A stretch of DNA of 64,000 bases from Emydura subglobosa. Taxonomy: Eukaryota > Chordata > Testudines > Chelidae. This document shows positions 24,557 to 35,137 of this stretch, in pieces. The stretch spans positions 54,556,742 through 54,620,741 of the forward strand of contig ML679966.1 of NCBI GenBank assembly GCA_007922225.1. Direction: 5' to 3'. The notes beneath the pieces were generated by a model, which made no database searches, was not told the DNA's origin, and was given only the letters and a program-made list of their open reading frames with translations. Each line of letters begins with the position of its first letter. The first letter of the stretch is position 1. The translations under genes were made by a program, and so were the position numbers.

Positions 24557-25414
24557 CTACTCCACCTAAAGCTCCAGGGTTTAGCACTGGCTTCCCTGAA
24601 AGTTCACCTGGCAGCTATCTCGGCTTTCCACCAGCCGATGGAAGGGCGTTCACTGTTCTCCCACCCCATGTCAGTCAGGTTCCTCAAAGGGGTGAAGAGG
24701 CTGTATCCCCAGGTGCCTCCCTGGGATTTAAACCTGGTCCTCACCATGTTGACAGGACCCGCCTTCGAGCCCATGGCTACATGCCCCTTGCTCGTCCTCT
24801 CTTGGAAGGTAGCTTTCCTTGTGGCCATTACATCAGCTAGGAAGGTCTCTGAGCTCAGAACTTTAACCTTAGAGCCCGCCTACATGGTCTTCTATAAAGA
24901 TAAGGTCCAACTGAGGTCCCACCCAGCCTTCCTCCCTAAGGTGGTGTCTCAGTTCCACTATAACCAGAATATCTTCCTCCCCGTGTTTTTTCCCAAACCG
25001 CACAGTTCGGAGGAGGAGTGGAGATGGCACTTGCTGGACATCAGACGAGCCCTGGTCTTCTACATCGAGAGGACCAGGCTGTTCCGGAAGTCAATGCAGC
25101 TGTTCGTGGCAGTGGCGGACCGGATGAAGGGCTCACCTGTCTCCACCCAGCGCATCTCCACCTGGATCACTGCCTGCATCAAGACCTGCTATGAGTGGGC
25201 GAAGGTGCCGCTTCCAGGAGCTGTATCAGCACACTCAACCAGAGCCCAGGCCTCCTCTGCGGCCTTACTGGGAGGAGTGCCCCTGCAGGACATCTGCAGA
25301 GCAGTGACCTGGTCGTCGGTCCACACCTTGACGTCCCACTACGCCATCGTGCAGCAGGCGAAAGAGGACGCAGGATTCGGCAGAGCAGTACTGGCGAGAG
25401 TAGCTCAACGCTGA
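24557..25414 (+). CDS. DIRS tyrosine recombinase, C-terminal catalytic part open
   Basis: Tyrosine recombinase that would integrate the circular cDNA into the genome. Open without interruption from just after a TAG at 24,554 to the stop at 25,412. Counting from the Met at 24,638, the catalytic set is complete: Arg68 (SARKVSEL), His199 and Arg202 (AHSTRAQ), and a Tyr235 nucleophile candidate (HTLTSHYA), with the conserved Trp225 before it. The N-terminal DNA-binding segment (QQILLGSRKPSTQVAYRAKW, about 24,450-24,510) lies in a different frame, so the full-length enzyme is broken upstream although the catalytic domain reads clean. In DIRS elements this ORF normally overlaps the RT frame. Being the best-kept gene of the element, it may reflect chance or a shorter time since the last mutation rather than selection. 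Confidence 0.85.
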   Translation, partial: LLHLKLQGLALASLKVHLAAISAFHQPMEGRSLFSHPMSVRFLKGVKRLYPQVPPWDLNLVLTMLTGPAFEPMATCPLLVLSWKVAFLVAITSARKVSELRTLTLEPAYMVFYKDKVQLRSHPAFLPKVVSQFHYNQNIFLPVFFPKPHSSEEEWRWHLLDIRRALVFYIERTRLFRKSMQLFVAVADRMKGSPVSTQRISTWITACIKTCYEWAKVPLPGAVSAHSTRAQASSAALLGGVPLQDICRAVTWSSVHTLTSHYAIVQQAKEDAGFGRAVLARVAQR

Positions 25415-25448
25415 CTCCTACCCACCTCCAAGGTATGGCTATTTAATC

Positions 25449-25552
25449 ACCTATACTGGAATGGATATGAGCAATCACTCGAAGAGAGAAAACAGGGTTA
25501 CTTACCAGTCAGTAACTGTTGTTCTTTGAGATGTGTTGCTCATATCCATTCC
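25449..25552 (+). repeat. DIRS internal complementary region
   Basis: The first half (25,449-25,490, 'cacctatactggaatggata' on) is the reverse complement of the element's extreme left end. The second half (25,491-25,552, 'aacagggttacttaccagt' on) is the reverse complement of its extreme right end. Together they are the complement of the right-end/left-end circle junction. This is the template that DIRS elements use to complete and circularise their cDNA. Confidence 0.92.
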
Positions 25553-25585
25553 AAACCCACCCTCCGTCCCCACTGTTGGAGTCGG

Positions 25586-25802
25586 CAGAAAGAAAGGACT
25601 GAGGGGCCGCAGGGTCGGCAGTGGCCTATGTACCACGGCATGAGCGCTGTACTCCAGGGGGCGCCGGAGCCGACCCTACGGAGCTAGCTAAGGGAAAAAA
25701 GTTCTGGAAATCTGTGCACGGGGCGCACACACACCTATACTGGAATGGATATGAGCAGCAATCTCGAAGAACAACAGTTACTGGTAAGTAACCCTGTTTT
25801 TT
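25586..25802 (+). repeat. DIRS right inverted terminal repeat
   Basis: Inverted copy of the left terminal repeat, extended at its outer side by ~40 bp ('cgaagaacaacagttactgg' and 'taagtaaccctgtttt') that match the second half of the internal complementary region instead of the left repeat. Confidence 0.92.
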
Positions 25803-25865
25803 CCAGTGATATCTTACATCACGCTTTTTAGATACAAATTATAACCACAATGAGTTGATGTACAC
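25803..25865 (+). repeat. unclassified interspersed repeat, copy B, right part
   Basis: Resumes in register with copy A: 'tatcttacatcacgctttt' and 'tagatacaaattataaccac' match copy A at 1,527-1,575. The family probably ends near 25,865, where similarity to copy A fades. Confidence 0.6.
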
Positions 25866-26832
25866 TGAATTGGTCAAGCCAGCTGAAACTAGTTACCTAA
25901 TACGAGTGAGCCTCAGGCCCACTGGCACTGGCACGCTCTTAGGGTTACACAGTCATAGTAGAGTCATAATAATAAATCAGCCTTTTATGATATAACTAAA
26001 AATCAGGTTTCACAAGGAAAATGCTGGCAAATTCTTAACTGTATGAACTCTTCTGCCATTCATTTCAATGATGGCTGTAATGGCAGGAACAAATAAATAC
26101 ACATTGATGCATTGAGAGGTAATTTGAAAATAGAATAAAGCTCTTAGGATGTATTGAACCAATGACTGAGCGTTCTTTACACTGCTGCACTTTCTGCAAA
26201 TTTTCACAGCAGATGTGTTCATAGTTAGTGCTTCAACTATGGTGCTAAAGTCTCCAAAAAAAATGTAATAAAGTCTCCAAAGATATGACTTGGGAAATTC
26301 ACAGTATTTGGTAGTGCCCCGGTCTTTCACTACCCTACAAAGGTAACATATTAGGCTGCATTATGTAACATTTCGATATCAAGAATGGTTGTTATAGTTC
26401 AGATAAAATAATGGCTTCATCTTTCTTCCAAAACAAACAGTGCCCAATCCAACCTGTTTTCTGACATTTGATAATGTTCAGTTCAGTTCCCCTACAATAT
26501 TTTTCCTGTTCTTGTGCCTCTGCACTTCATGGTTCCAGCCAGAATTAGAAGCAGAAGTGCAGGAATACTATGAAGGAGGATTTCCAGTAAGAAAATGAGA
26601 TGGTCTCATGAGATTTTTAGCCCAGTTTTGCAGATTTGTGGTGGTCAGTTACTGAATAGTGGAAAAGATTCAGATGAACATCCAGGTTTTGGTTTATAAT
26701 CTGAATCCAACCGCAAATTACAAACTAGATTGTGACTTGGAATATATGTTCACACATGGAGTAAGAACCCTGTGTGGCTTACCTGGACCGTGAGTAAGAA
26801 GATGCTTCATGCCCATTTCCTCCCACCCATCC
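25866..26832. other. unannotated non-coding stretch
   Basis: No gene or clear repeat is seen. Confidence 0.45.
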
Positions 26833-26942
26833 CAAAGTTTACAAAGTGCTCCACAGACATTAGCTACTCCTTACAACAGCCTTGTGAGATAAGCAATTGT
26901 AAATATTATTATCCCCACTTTATAGGCGGTGAGACTGAGCTT
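26833..26942 (-). repeat. MIR-type SINE 3' part, minus strand
   Basis: On the minus strand it reads 'ctcagtctcaccgcctataa', then 'gtggggataataatatt', 'cttatctcacaaggctgttg' and 'gcactttgtaaact', the order of the MIR 3' half. Confidence 0.7.
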
Positions 26943-28580
26943 CTCTCCACATCCCTTCCCCAACAGATGGTTGGAGTGGTGGGGAGAGGGTGGAGTTGAG
27001 CAAATGTGTGTATATGTGCCTGGGTTGAGGTATAGTTAATTGTTGTTGGTACAGACCTACCGAGAATTACTACCCTTCTGAATACAGGGAAAGTAGAGAT
27101 GAGTGGTGTCTGTGGCACAATGCCTTGTGGTGCTGCTGCAAAGATAATGCAGCTCTATACATCATTTTTTTCCTCAGGGCTCCCTAACTGTAACCCTCAC
27201 CCTTTGCTGTAAGCAACAATACTCAGTTTATTGCTGTTTGCCTCACTGTATGGCTAAAAATATTTTTACTGCATTTGTGCAGAACACATTTTTAAAAGGC
27301 CATATAAAGGCTTTGCAAGGAGAGCATTGGAAGTAATGACTTCCAGCTGCATTAGCTTGTGGTAGTGTGCAGTACTCCCCTTGTGAAGTCTTGTGACAGG
27401 AACAAAATTAACTCATGTCACCACTGTGAAGCAAGGTTAACTTACAATGAACTGCACAACGTCCAAACATCCATCCACTTAATACAGGCCCTGTCACAAG
27501 GCCATTAGAAGATAAATTAAGAAAAGGGTAGCAAAAATAGCAAAGATTAAAAAGTAACAAAATATCTTGATTACAGTTTATAACAGAACAAAGATCTGTC
27601 TTCTATATTCTGAAATGGTTATAGGTCTGAACCGGGCTTTGAACGAATGGTCTGCTAAATTTGGCCTTAAATTTAGATTTTGTTTTAAAAGACTTTATAA
27701 CCTGTAGGCCTTGCATGAATAATTAAACAGAATAGAAGTAAGGAAACAGAGGTTAATAATGGACGAAGCATGAATTCACAAGTGGCCTTGTAAATAATAT
27801 GTAGCTAGTATTTAAAGAAATAATAATAATAAGAGTAATATGTGATAAGCAGAGATCCCAGAAATCCATTTGCCATGGAAAAATGTGGAATTTGCATTGT
27901 TACAGAGAATCTTTAGTTTTTACATTTCGTGAAAAAATAAAAACATGTACAGTAGAACCCCATTTATCCGAGCCTCCACTATTCAGCTCTCTGCATTAAC
28001 TAAGCCAAGTCTGACAGACTGACTGGTGGCGGGGCTCCTTATAGTGGCTCAGAAAACTAAAATTCAGCGTTTCATATTAATAGAGAAAAAACATGGGTTT
28101 TTTATTGGAGAATTTTTTTTTTTTTAATCACTGAAAACTAGGATCCCTGGTGATAAGATTGCAGCTGCAGCTTTGCTTACTAGCACACTTTGTAATGCAT
28201 GGCTTGGAGCTCCAGAATCGGCCACAGCGGCTCGGATCTCCTTGTCCCCCCTGCTGTCCGTGGTAGCTTAGAGCTTCGGGTCCCCTTCTTCCCCCACCGT
28301 GGCTTGGAGCTCTGGGAGTTTTGGAGCTTCTAAGAGTTGCAGAGGCCCATGCCAGTTGATAACTCTGACCAGACCGCCCTGGGACTGAAGCAAGTTTGTA
28401 AAGAGAAATATCAGTAAAGATTTTAACTATCTGAAACTAGAAAGCATTGCTTTAAAACAATGTACGAGGCACTTTTCAGGAGATCAAAGAGGGAGAGTGG
28501 AGAGAATGTTTTCCACTCTCTCAGGAAAACATGTTCTTAAAATGTGGTGTATTATAAGCCATGTTTTTATTACGTTATTA
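26943..28580. other. mostly unique stretch with a possible pogo/Tigger-like end
   Basis: At 27,950-27,980 'acagtagaaccccatttatc' resembles the terminal inverted repeat of Tigger/pogo DNA transposons, but no partner end was found. At 28,196-28,330 a 'gtggcttggagctc'-like unit recurs three times in a GC-richer patch. Confidence 0.35.
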
Positions 28581-28798
28581 AGTGGATAGAGCACTGGGCT
28601 GGGAACCAGGAGACCTGGGTTCTATTCCAGCTGTGCCCATTGGTCTACTGGGTGACCCTGGCCAAGACTTCACCTTGCTGTACTTCAGTGTCCTCGTTTG
28701 TAAAATGGGGCAATTGATACTGACCTCCTTTGTCAAGTGCTTGTAGATCTACTGATGAAAAGTGCTATATAAGAGCTAGGTATTATTATTATTAGTTA
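28581..28798 (+). repeat. tRNA-derived MIR/CORE-type SINE, near full length
   Basis: Box A-like 'tggatagagcactggg' and box B 'ggttctattcc' (pol III internal promoter) are followed by 'gggtgaccctggccaag', 'ttgtaaaatggggcaattga', 'ctgacctcctttgt' and 'gaaaagtgctatataagagc', ending in an ATT-rich tail. The best preserved SINE of the window; the same 3' part is repeated at 49,556-49,680. Confidence 0.85.
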
Positions 28799-31297
28799 CT
28801 TCTTTACTACTGTAATAACACTACACAGTTAGAACCAAAAGTATTTTACAAACTGATTTACTTTCTACTAATTATGGGCCAAATTCAGTCACCCTTAATC
28901 ATGCATAGTCTTACTTTACTCTACAAAAGGTCCCACTAAGCTAGAATGTGACTTGTCTGCATAGCCAAGGTGATGAGTGGCAAGACCTAAATTATTAGCT
29001 AAAGCAGCCAGTGAATGTGAGAAGTACAGCCAAGGGTTCCCCCACCTCCAGCCCACCTGCCTGCCTATTGAGACTGACAGAAGCCCTAGCTTTATCTTTT
29101 GATCTTCAGGATTTGTTCCATGACGTATTGCTTGTCTAGTGTTTTTTAATAAAACAAATCCATCCTGCCACTGGAAGTCTTTCTATGAAATAGAACCTGA
29201 ATGACTTACTCATAGGCTTAGGAACAGGTATGCATGAACTGAGCACTCTGATAGGGTCACATTAAATACCTTCCCCTCCCCTCGTTTGATTTTATGCTAT
29301 GAAATCAATACCCAAATATTGTCACTTTTTCTTAGTTGTACATCAGTGTTTAACATTGTTTCCCAGAAGCACAAAGTATCAGTATTTGAAGTTAGTGTGT
29401 GTAAGGTGAACAATAATGCTCTGTGGTTAGCACTGTGCAGTATAAAATGTCAGTTTCAATTTTTGGAATATGTGCAATCACAAACACAAAGTATCACCAC
29501 ATTCCTCTTGGCATTCAAAGTAGTTTTTCTTCTTCTGCAAAGTAATGAAAACAGACAGGTCAAGGAGATCATATGGTTGACAGCCGCACACTCAGTGCTC
29601 ATTTGTTAGTTGGCTTTCTCCTTTGATTTACTGATGGTGCACAAGATTGGTATCATTGTCCTCTGATTTCTGGATATGAAGTGTTCATTTGGGCCTCATA
29701 ATATCACATGTAAGTATGGAATGGATTCGTATTGTTGCAGTGCTACTGGAGCATACAGAAATAAAAGAGCCTCAAGTGTACACTCACTGCTTTATAGATA
29801 CAAAGTACTAATGTACCTTTAGAATGGCACCATTTCTCTGGTCTACCTTTCAGAGAATAATTGTGAAAGCTGTACTCAGGCAGTCAACAAAACATACAGA
29901 TGTGGAAAGCTTTCATTGCTCAGCTGAACTATATTAGTAAGATTGCCTGAAATAGCAAGGATGAGGAAGTTGGAAGAAGGGTACATGTCATTACGTTTGT
30001 TAGTAGTGAAAAAATGACCATGACATGATTTAGTGGCTCAGAAAGAAGGTTGTTTTTGCTGAAAAAGGTTGTAGCTGAGGGTCTGCTTGGGTAACAGTTC
30101 ACAGGAAAAAAATAAGGCTGGGCATTATTTATCATTCTTTACCTTGGGCACTAGGTCACTTGTTAGGTGTTGCACTGCCATCATCCGTTTTATAAAATAA
30201 TCAGTGCAGGAGAAGGACATTTAAATCAACTACAGTTTCTAATGTTATGCTAAGAACACTTTAAAGAGATGCTGCACTCATTTTTATCACCAGAGCAAGG
30301 TGAAAATTCTCTTGTCTGACGTGTAGCCAGAAATGTGCTAAAGAATAAAGGGTCTGGTTCTGCTACCAATGTTAAGGGAATAAGGGTGGCAGAGCTGGGC
30401 CCAAGTTTGTTAAAATTAGCATTTTTACCCTATCGATTGGGGGTGTGGAGACGAGGCACAGTCATTTCCCTTAAAAGTGACATCCTACAGAAATATGGGA
30501 GCCCAATGTGAACCTACTTCCATCTAGCTTTAATATTAGCAGGACCCATTGTTCTCACCAATAAGTTCAGCAGACCCAAGACTAGGAAACAGCTAATTTG
30601 AGTTGCAGTTTTTAGCTTGTAAATAGAGAGAAGGTTTGGGAACATAAATTCTGAATTATTTCTTTAAGACTGTATACATAGGAAAAATCAGTGCTGAAGG
30701 ACAATGCAGGTGAGGAATGGCAATTATTGTGGGGAAGGGGTTACCAGAAGTCCGTGAAGGGTGAACCAGCCCCTAATATCAAAATACCTGGTCACCCTAA
30801 CTATAAGTAAGAAATTGGTAACTAAGCAGCAGAAGCAGATAAGCTCTCATGACACAAAGATTCTCTTTTCACCAAAATGTCCTTGCTAATAAAAGTGTTG
30901 GAAAAAAACAATCAGAAAAAAAAAATGTACAGAATTGTTCTAGTGAAACATTTTCCAGGAGGCATCAGATGCTTCTTGGCATCAGAACATGACATTGACT
31001 GTTGAATCAGAACATACTTCATACAAATATAAAACAGAGAATGAAGAATAGTTCACAATCTCTAACAAGTGACTAACAATTTCCAATATCACCCCTTTCT
31101 CCCAATATCTGTCACGTAAGCCAAATTCACTCTCACCAAAAAAGATGTAGAGCAATGTTTCCTAAACTTTTTAATGCAACTATGAAGAGGATGGCCATAA
31201 CTAGGGTTAGAAATGCAAATTGTAATTGTTTCAATTTCACAGTATCTACACTGAAAGAACTGTTTCATATCTCACTGGGTGTACTTTCAAAACAATG
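28799..31297. other. unique non-coding stretch
   Basis: No genes are seen. At 30,757-30,802 'gggtgaaccag' and 'ctggtcaccctaa' are reminiscent of the ends of the hAT-like MITE at 45,530 but too degraded to call. Confidence 0.4.
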
Positions 31298-31418
31298 ACA
31301 GGGGATGAATCACTTGATGATTATCTGTTCTATTCATTCCCTCTGAAACATCTGGCATTGGTCACCGTCAGAAGACAGGATACTGGGCTAGATGGACCAG
31401 TATGGCCATTCTTATGGT
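31298..31418 (+). mobile_element. CR1 LINE 3' end, 5'-truncated
   Basis: Matches the CR1 3' terminal region in order: 'gatgaatcacttgatgatta', 'ttcattccctctg', 'tctggcattggtcac', 'gacaggatactgggctagat' and the end 'tatggccattcttatg'. 5' truncation is typical of target-primed insertion. Confidence 0.85.
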
Positions 31419-33821
31419 CTTAATTCATTGAGAAGAATTAATCTATGTCTCCTTCAAACTTATAACAAAAGTGCCTAAAACAATACTGAAAGGATGAAAT
31501 AGAACTTAGGTATTTTACATAATGCTGATCCTAAACTTACATAAATTGTCATTGCTCCATTGAAGTCAGTGCAGCTATGACAATGTACATCAATTGAGAA
31601 TCTGCCTGTAGGTCTCAGTTGGGGAGCAAAAGAGGAAACGGGAGAGATGAAAGAGTCAGAGTGAGCTCAGTACAACCTATGTTCTGTTCAGCCCTTGAAA
31701 TTGCTTGCCCTTTCTTTCATTCCTTCTATCTTCTATTTCATTTTTGCTACTTTGCTTGCTCAGATGAAACACTGAACTCTTTATTTTAACATAAGAGAAG
31801 TGTTAGGACTCAGCTGTTGGAGAGGAAGATCTAGAGCTTAGTTTCTGGGAGCTCACTTTGAACATCTGGGCAGAAATCTACTCTAACACATCAATGATTG
31901 CTTTGTTTACCATGGAAGTCTTTGTTTTAGATAAGTACTTGAGGTGTCTGAGATCGACTGTTGCAGTATGTGTTGCTTTTGAAGAGACAAGGCAGAAGTG
32001 TATATTAATCATTAGCCATTCTATTTGTTGTTTTCTGAATACATTTGAAACATGCAGCATCCCAACATTTGAAAAACGTAGTTCCTTTGCTTTGCACACA
32101 TCTGGTAATTCACTTTTCAAGAACTTAAACTGTTCTTTCCCCTATCCAACAACTCTCCTCTCTTCCTCCTGTCTCATTTCCAAGAATTAAACTGAGAGCC
32201 AACAACTATCTTACCACTAATATATCCCAAAGTAGCATCATAATGTTATTATTTTTATAACAAAATAAAGCCTGAGGAATTGTATAAAATCTTCTTGACA
32301 AAGAGAACAAAGTGTTCCAGCACATAAAAGCAGATAAAATCATAACGAATAATTTTAAAACCTTCAAAACGTTCATTTGCATTCTTTTCCTCATCTCTAG
32401 CACTTTTAGCCCTTTTCATCTTCAGAGCACATTATGAACATTTAGGACTAGGTTTTGTCTAAACCCCAGCTAAAGACCATAGTTGCGTCACCACCCCAGG
32501 AACATCCCAGGGAAGGGACAATTTCCTCTCTGCTCCCCTCTTGTTCCAAGGCAATAGTAATTCACCTCTGATCTATGCCACCAGTAAATTATAATTTCCA
32601 TCCCCCTTGCTGGTGGAGCCAAGAGTCCACCCAGTCTCTGTCCATCTATTCTGGCAAAGTAGTACCTGGGTACATAGCTCCCTTAATCAAGACTGAGATA
32701 CAGTTAGATCATGTAGCACTTAAGAGAGATTCTCACTCCCTAGTCCAAGTCACTATCAAGCCTTAAATAATCTTTACTACATTACTGGCAGGTAGAAAGT
32801 GAGATTATGACCCTTTCACATACAGAGAAACTAGAGGCAGAGGTAAGAAGGAATCATGGACAGAGTCATTTTTAGCTAACTCAAAGACCACTTCCTAGCT
32901 CAGCAGACAAACATGCTCCCTTTCTCTGCATACACACTCTACATGTATCCTTTTCATGTATCCCACTTGGCTACATCATTAAATTGAACTGACATTATAC
33001 ACACGGCTCTCAATTTTATGATAACTTATTTTATACCTGGGGGAACCATGCTAGTATGAACAACAAAGTAGTTTCACTCCAGCCCTTTTCCAGAGATCCC
33101 TGCAAAAACATTTACAGATACCAGTGCTTTTAAGTCACTGACCTATATAGTAGGACCAGTGCACTGCCTGTGGGAATTCCTGACTGTACTGCGCCTGAGG
33201 CACATATGTATATCTGGGGAACATGGCTCAGAGTGATCTCCACAGATTCCTTTTACGGAGTACAGAATGCTTCCCCCCCCTGGTACAGGCAGGTACAGAA
33301 AGAGGTAAATGGGCCACAGGCCTTCTAGTCTGATAGTCAATCGCAAGTTTTTGGTACAATCTTGTTTTAGTGTCCATACTATGTTTTTTAATAGATTCTG
33401 AATTTCAAGGCCCTAAATTGAGACAAACTGCCTGATGACACCTTGTCACCGTTAAGCATTTTGAAATATGAGCACATATTACCACACACACACACGCCCC
33501 CGCTTCACAAGCCAGATGACAGTAAACCCACTTTCATTGCATTTTTTCAAATGAGAAATCACACTAATATTTTGTTATGGAACATAATTAGCTAGGAGGT
33601 ACATATGTTATGTCTGCATTAGCTGTATATATGCTAGTTTGCTCCTCTTCCCTCCCCAGACTGAGATACAAGACATATACTTGTACTCGCTCAGCATGCT
33701 CACCTAACAAATCCTTACATATTCACTAATGAGAATTAATTTTCAAATACTGGACCACTATAGACATTAACAGATTGTTTTTTCATTTGCCTTTTGGTTT
33801 CTTTTATGCTACTTGTAAGAA
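31419..33821. other. unique non-coding stretch
   Basis: A degraded palindrome ('ttacataaattgtcattgct' mirrored by 'gctatgacaatgtacat') sits at 31,538-31,590, and a short (CA)n at 33,482. No genes. Confidence 0.4.
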
Positions 33822-34050
33822 GGTGCAGTGGCCTTCCTCCGAGCCTGGGCCTGAGGAAGGACCGCAAGGGCATGATCAGGCCCTACACAGGCTGGCAGCC
33901 CAGTCTGCCCGGCAACCGGGCATCCGGCCACCGATAGGTTCTGCCGGCCGGCCAACCAAGGACTGCAGCTACAAAACGCAGGCCCTGTGGCTCAGAAGAG
34001 AGAGGGCTGCTGCCACAGGCAGATGTGCTGTCTTGCCGGCTGCAGCGAAG

Positions 34051-34105
34051 GACCGAACCGAACCGAACCGAACCGGGCCGGGCCGGGCCAGGCCAGGCCA
34101 GGCCC
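34051..34105. repeat. pentanucleotide array (CCGAA/CCGGG/CCAGG)n
   Basis: Eleven consecutive 5-bp units shift from 'ccgaa' (four) through 'ccggg' (three) to 'ccagg' (three), a graded microsatellite in the GC-rich island. Confidence 0.9.
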
Positions 34106-34237
34106 CAGCATCGAGACCCCAGCGGCGACCCCAGCGGCCCACCTCTAAGGCCTGGATCGGGCCTCCGGGCCCCCTTGGCTGGCTGAGGCCTACAGCCCCA
34201 AAGGACTGGGCCTGGCCTCCGGGCCACAGCGACTCGG

Positions 34238-34543
34238 ATGCGCCCCCTGAAACGGAGGGCTGGGAGTTCCCCCCTGGAAGCTGGCCTGGACTTGGAGGAG
34301 CTGCTGGACGCCGAACCCCTGGAGGCAGGACCAGACCTGGAGGAGTTGCCGGAGGCTGAGCCCTACCACGAGCCCTGGGACCTGGAGGAGCTGCCCCTTG
34401 CCAAGGAGCTCCCCGCCTTACCACCTGTGGACGAAGAGGGACTGGCTGTTCTACCCTGGCTGGTGTATCCCGGCGACCCGGAGGAACCGGCGGACGCAGG
34501 TACTGGGGAATACGGTGAGGAAGGAGCCCAGGGACAGCCATAG
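34238..34543 (+). CDS. acidic Leu-Glu repeat ORF in the GC-rich island
   Basis: Open frame of 101 codons. After a short basic head (RPLKRRAG) the product is strongly acidic, with three tandem copies of a DLEEL unit (LDLEELLDAEP, PDLEELPEAEP, WDLEELPLAKE) followed by Pro-rich sequence. No catalytic motif is visible and the family is not recognised. The ORF lies within a repeat-like block, so it is more likely a fragment of a transposon protein than a host gene. The low-complexity GC-rich composition also allows it to be open by chance. Confidence 0.3.
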   Translation: MRPLKRRAGSSPLEAGLDLEELLDAEPLEAGPDLEELPEAEPYHEPWDLEELPLAKELPALPPVDEEGLAVLPWLVYPGDPEEPADAGTGEYGEEGAQGQP

Positions 34544-35137
34544 GTGTGGCTGTATAAGGGGGTAAGCACAGTCAGCGTGTTGCGGCGGGAGTCCCACTGA
34601 CTGAGTGGCAACACCTTTGCCACTGCTAGGGCCCTGGGCTGGGATGCAGTGGAGTTGGGTGGGCCTGCGTCCCCCTCCCTGCCCCCCCATCCTTGCCACC
34701 CCCAAAGAGTGAATATCGTCTCCTGCCCACTCCTCCTTGCTCGCCCGCCCTGCCTGAGGGCCGGGGCGATAGCCTGTGGACGCTAATATCCCCTCTTTGG
34801 TGGAAGGCGCAGTGGCCTTCTGCTGAGCCTGGGCCTGAGGAAGGGCCACCAGGACCAGACCAGGCGGGAGCCCGTTCTACACTACTCATTGTTAATTTTC
34901 CATGATAGCTATTACTATCTAGCTGCAATTTCTAGGCCTGTTTACTCTTCACTTAGCCTTAACTGTTAGCATCCATATATGCAGCTGGCTAGTGGAAGAG
35001 ATTGCAAACATAAATGACACCAATGAAGCACAAATACAAGAGAGCTACAAAGAAGAAATGTAGTCAAGGATTACTGCAGATGCAATGACAGCAAAGCCAT
35101 TAGTAAGAAGCTAGAGTTATGCATTGATCCCTTAGGG

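Larger units (their letters stand above)
19796..25802 (+). mobile_element. DIRS-type tyrosine-recombinase retrotransposon, full-length structure
   Basis: A ~6.0 kb element with the hallmark DIRS layout: inverted terminal repeats, Gag, RT plus RNase H, tyrosine recombinase, then an internal complementary region just before the right terminal repeat. DIRS elements integrate through a circular DNA intermediate by the recombinase rather than by an integrase, and so leave no target duplication; none is seen here. Gag and RT/RNase H are broken by stops and frameshifts while the recombinase reads open for 286 codons. The element lies inside copy B of an unclassified repeat. GC content and CpG are far above the surroundings. 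The junctions are ambiguous by 2-4 T residues. Confidence 0.93.
33822..34884 (+). repeat. CpG-rich retroelement-like island with flanking direct repeats
   Basis: A sharply GC-rich block of ~1.06 kb in AT-rich DNA. A ~45-bp unit containing 'gcagtggccttc' and 'gagcctgggcctgaggaagg' stands at both ends (33,824-33,868 and 34,805-34,850) in direct orientation, so the block may be one period of a longer tandem or an element with short terminal direct repeats. The interior holds open frames with low-complexity composition. I cannot assign a class; an LTR retrotransposon fragment is the best guess. Confidence 0.5.

Noticed and set aside
29286..29609. 107-codon frame
   Set aside because: AT-rich, hydrophobic by composition, unmatched.
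30757..30802. Second copy of the 'tagggtgacc' MITE
   Set aside because: Only the two ends are vaguely similar and spacing is far too short; not enough to call.
33885..34227. Minus-strand open frames in the GC-rich island
   Set aside because: Frames are open on both strands because GC-rich sequence has few stops; the plus-strand reading is no better supported except for the DLEEL segment.
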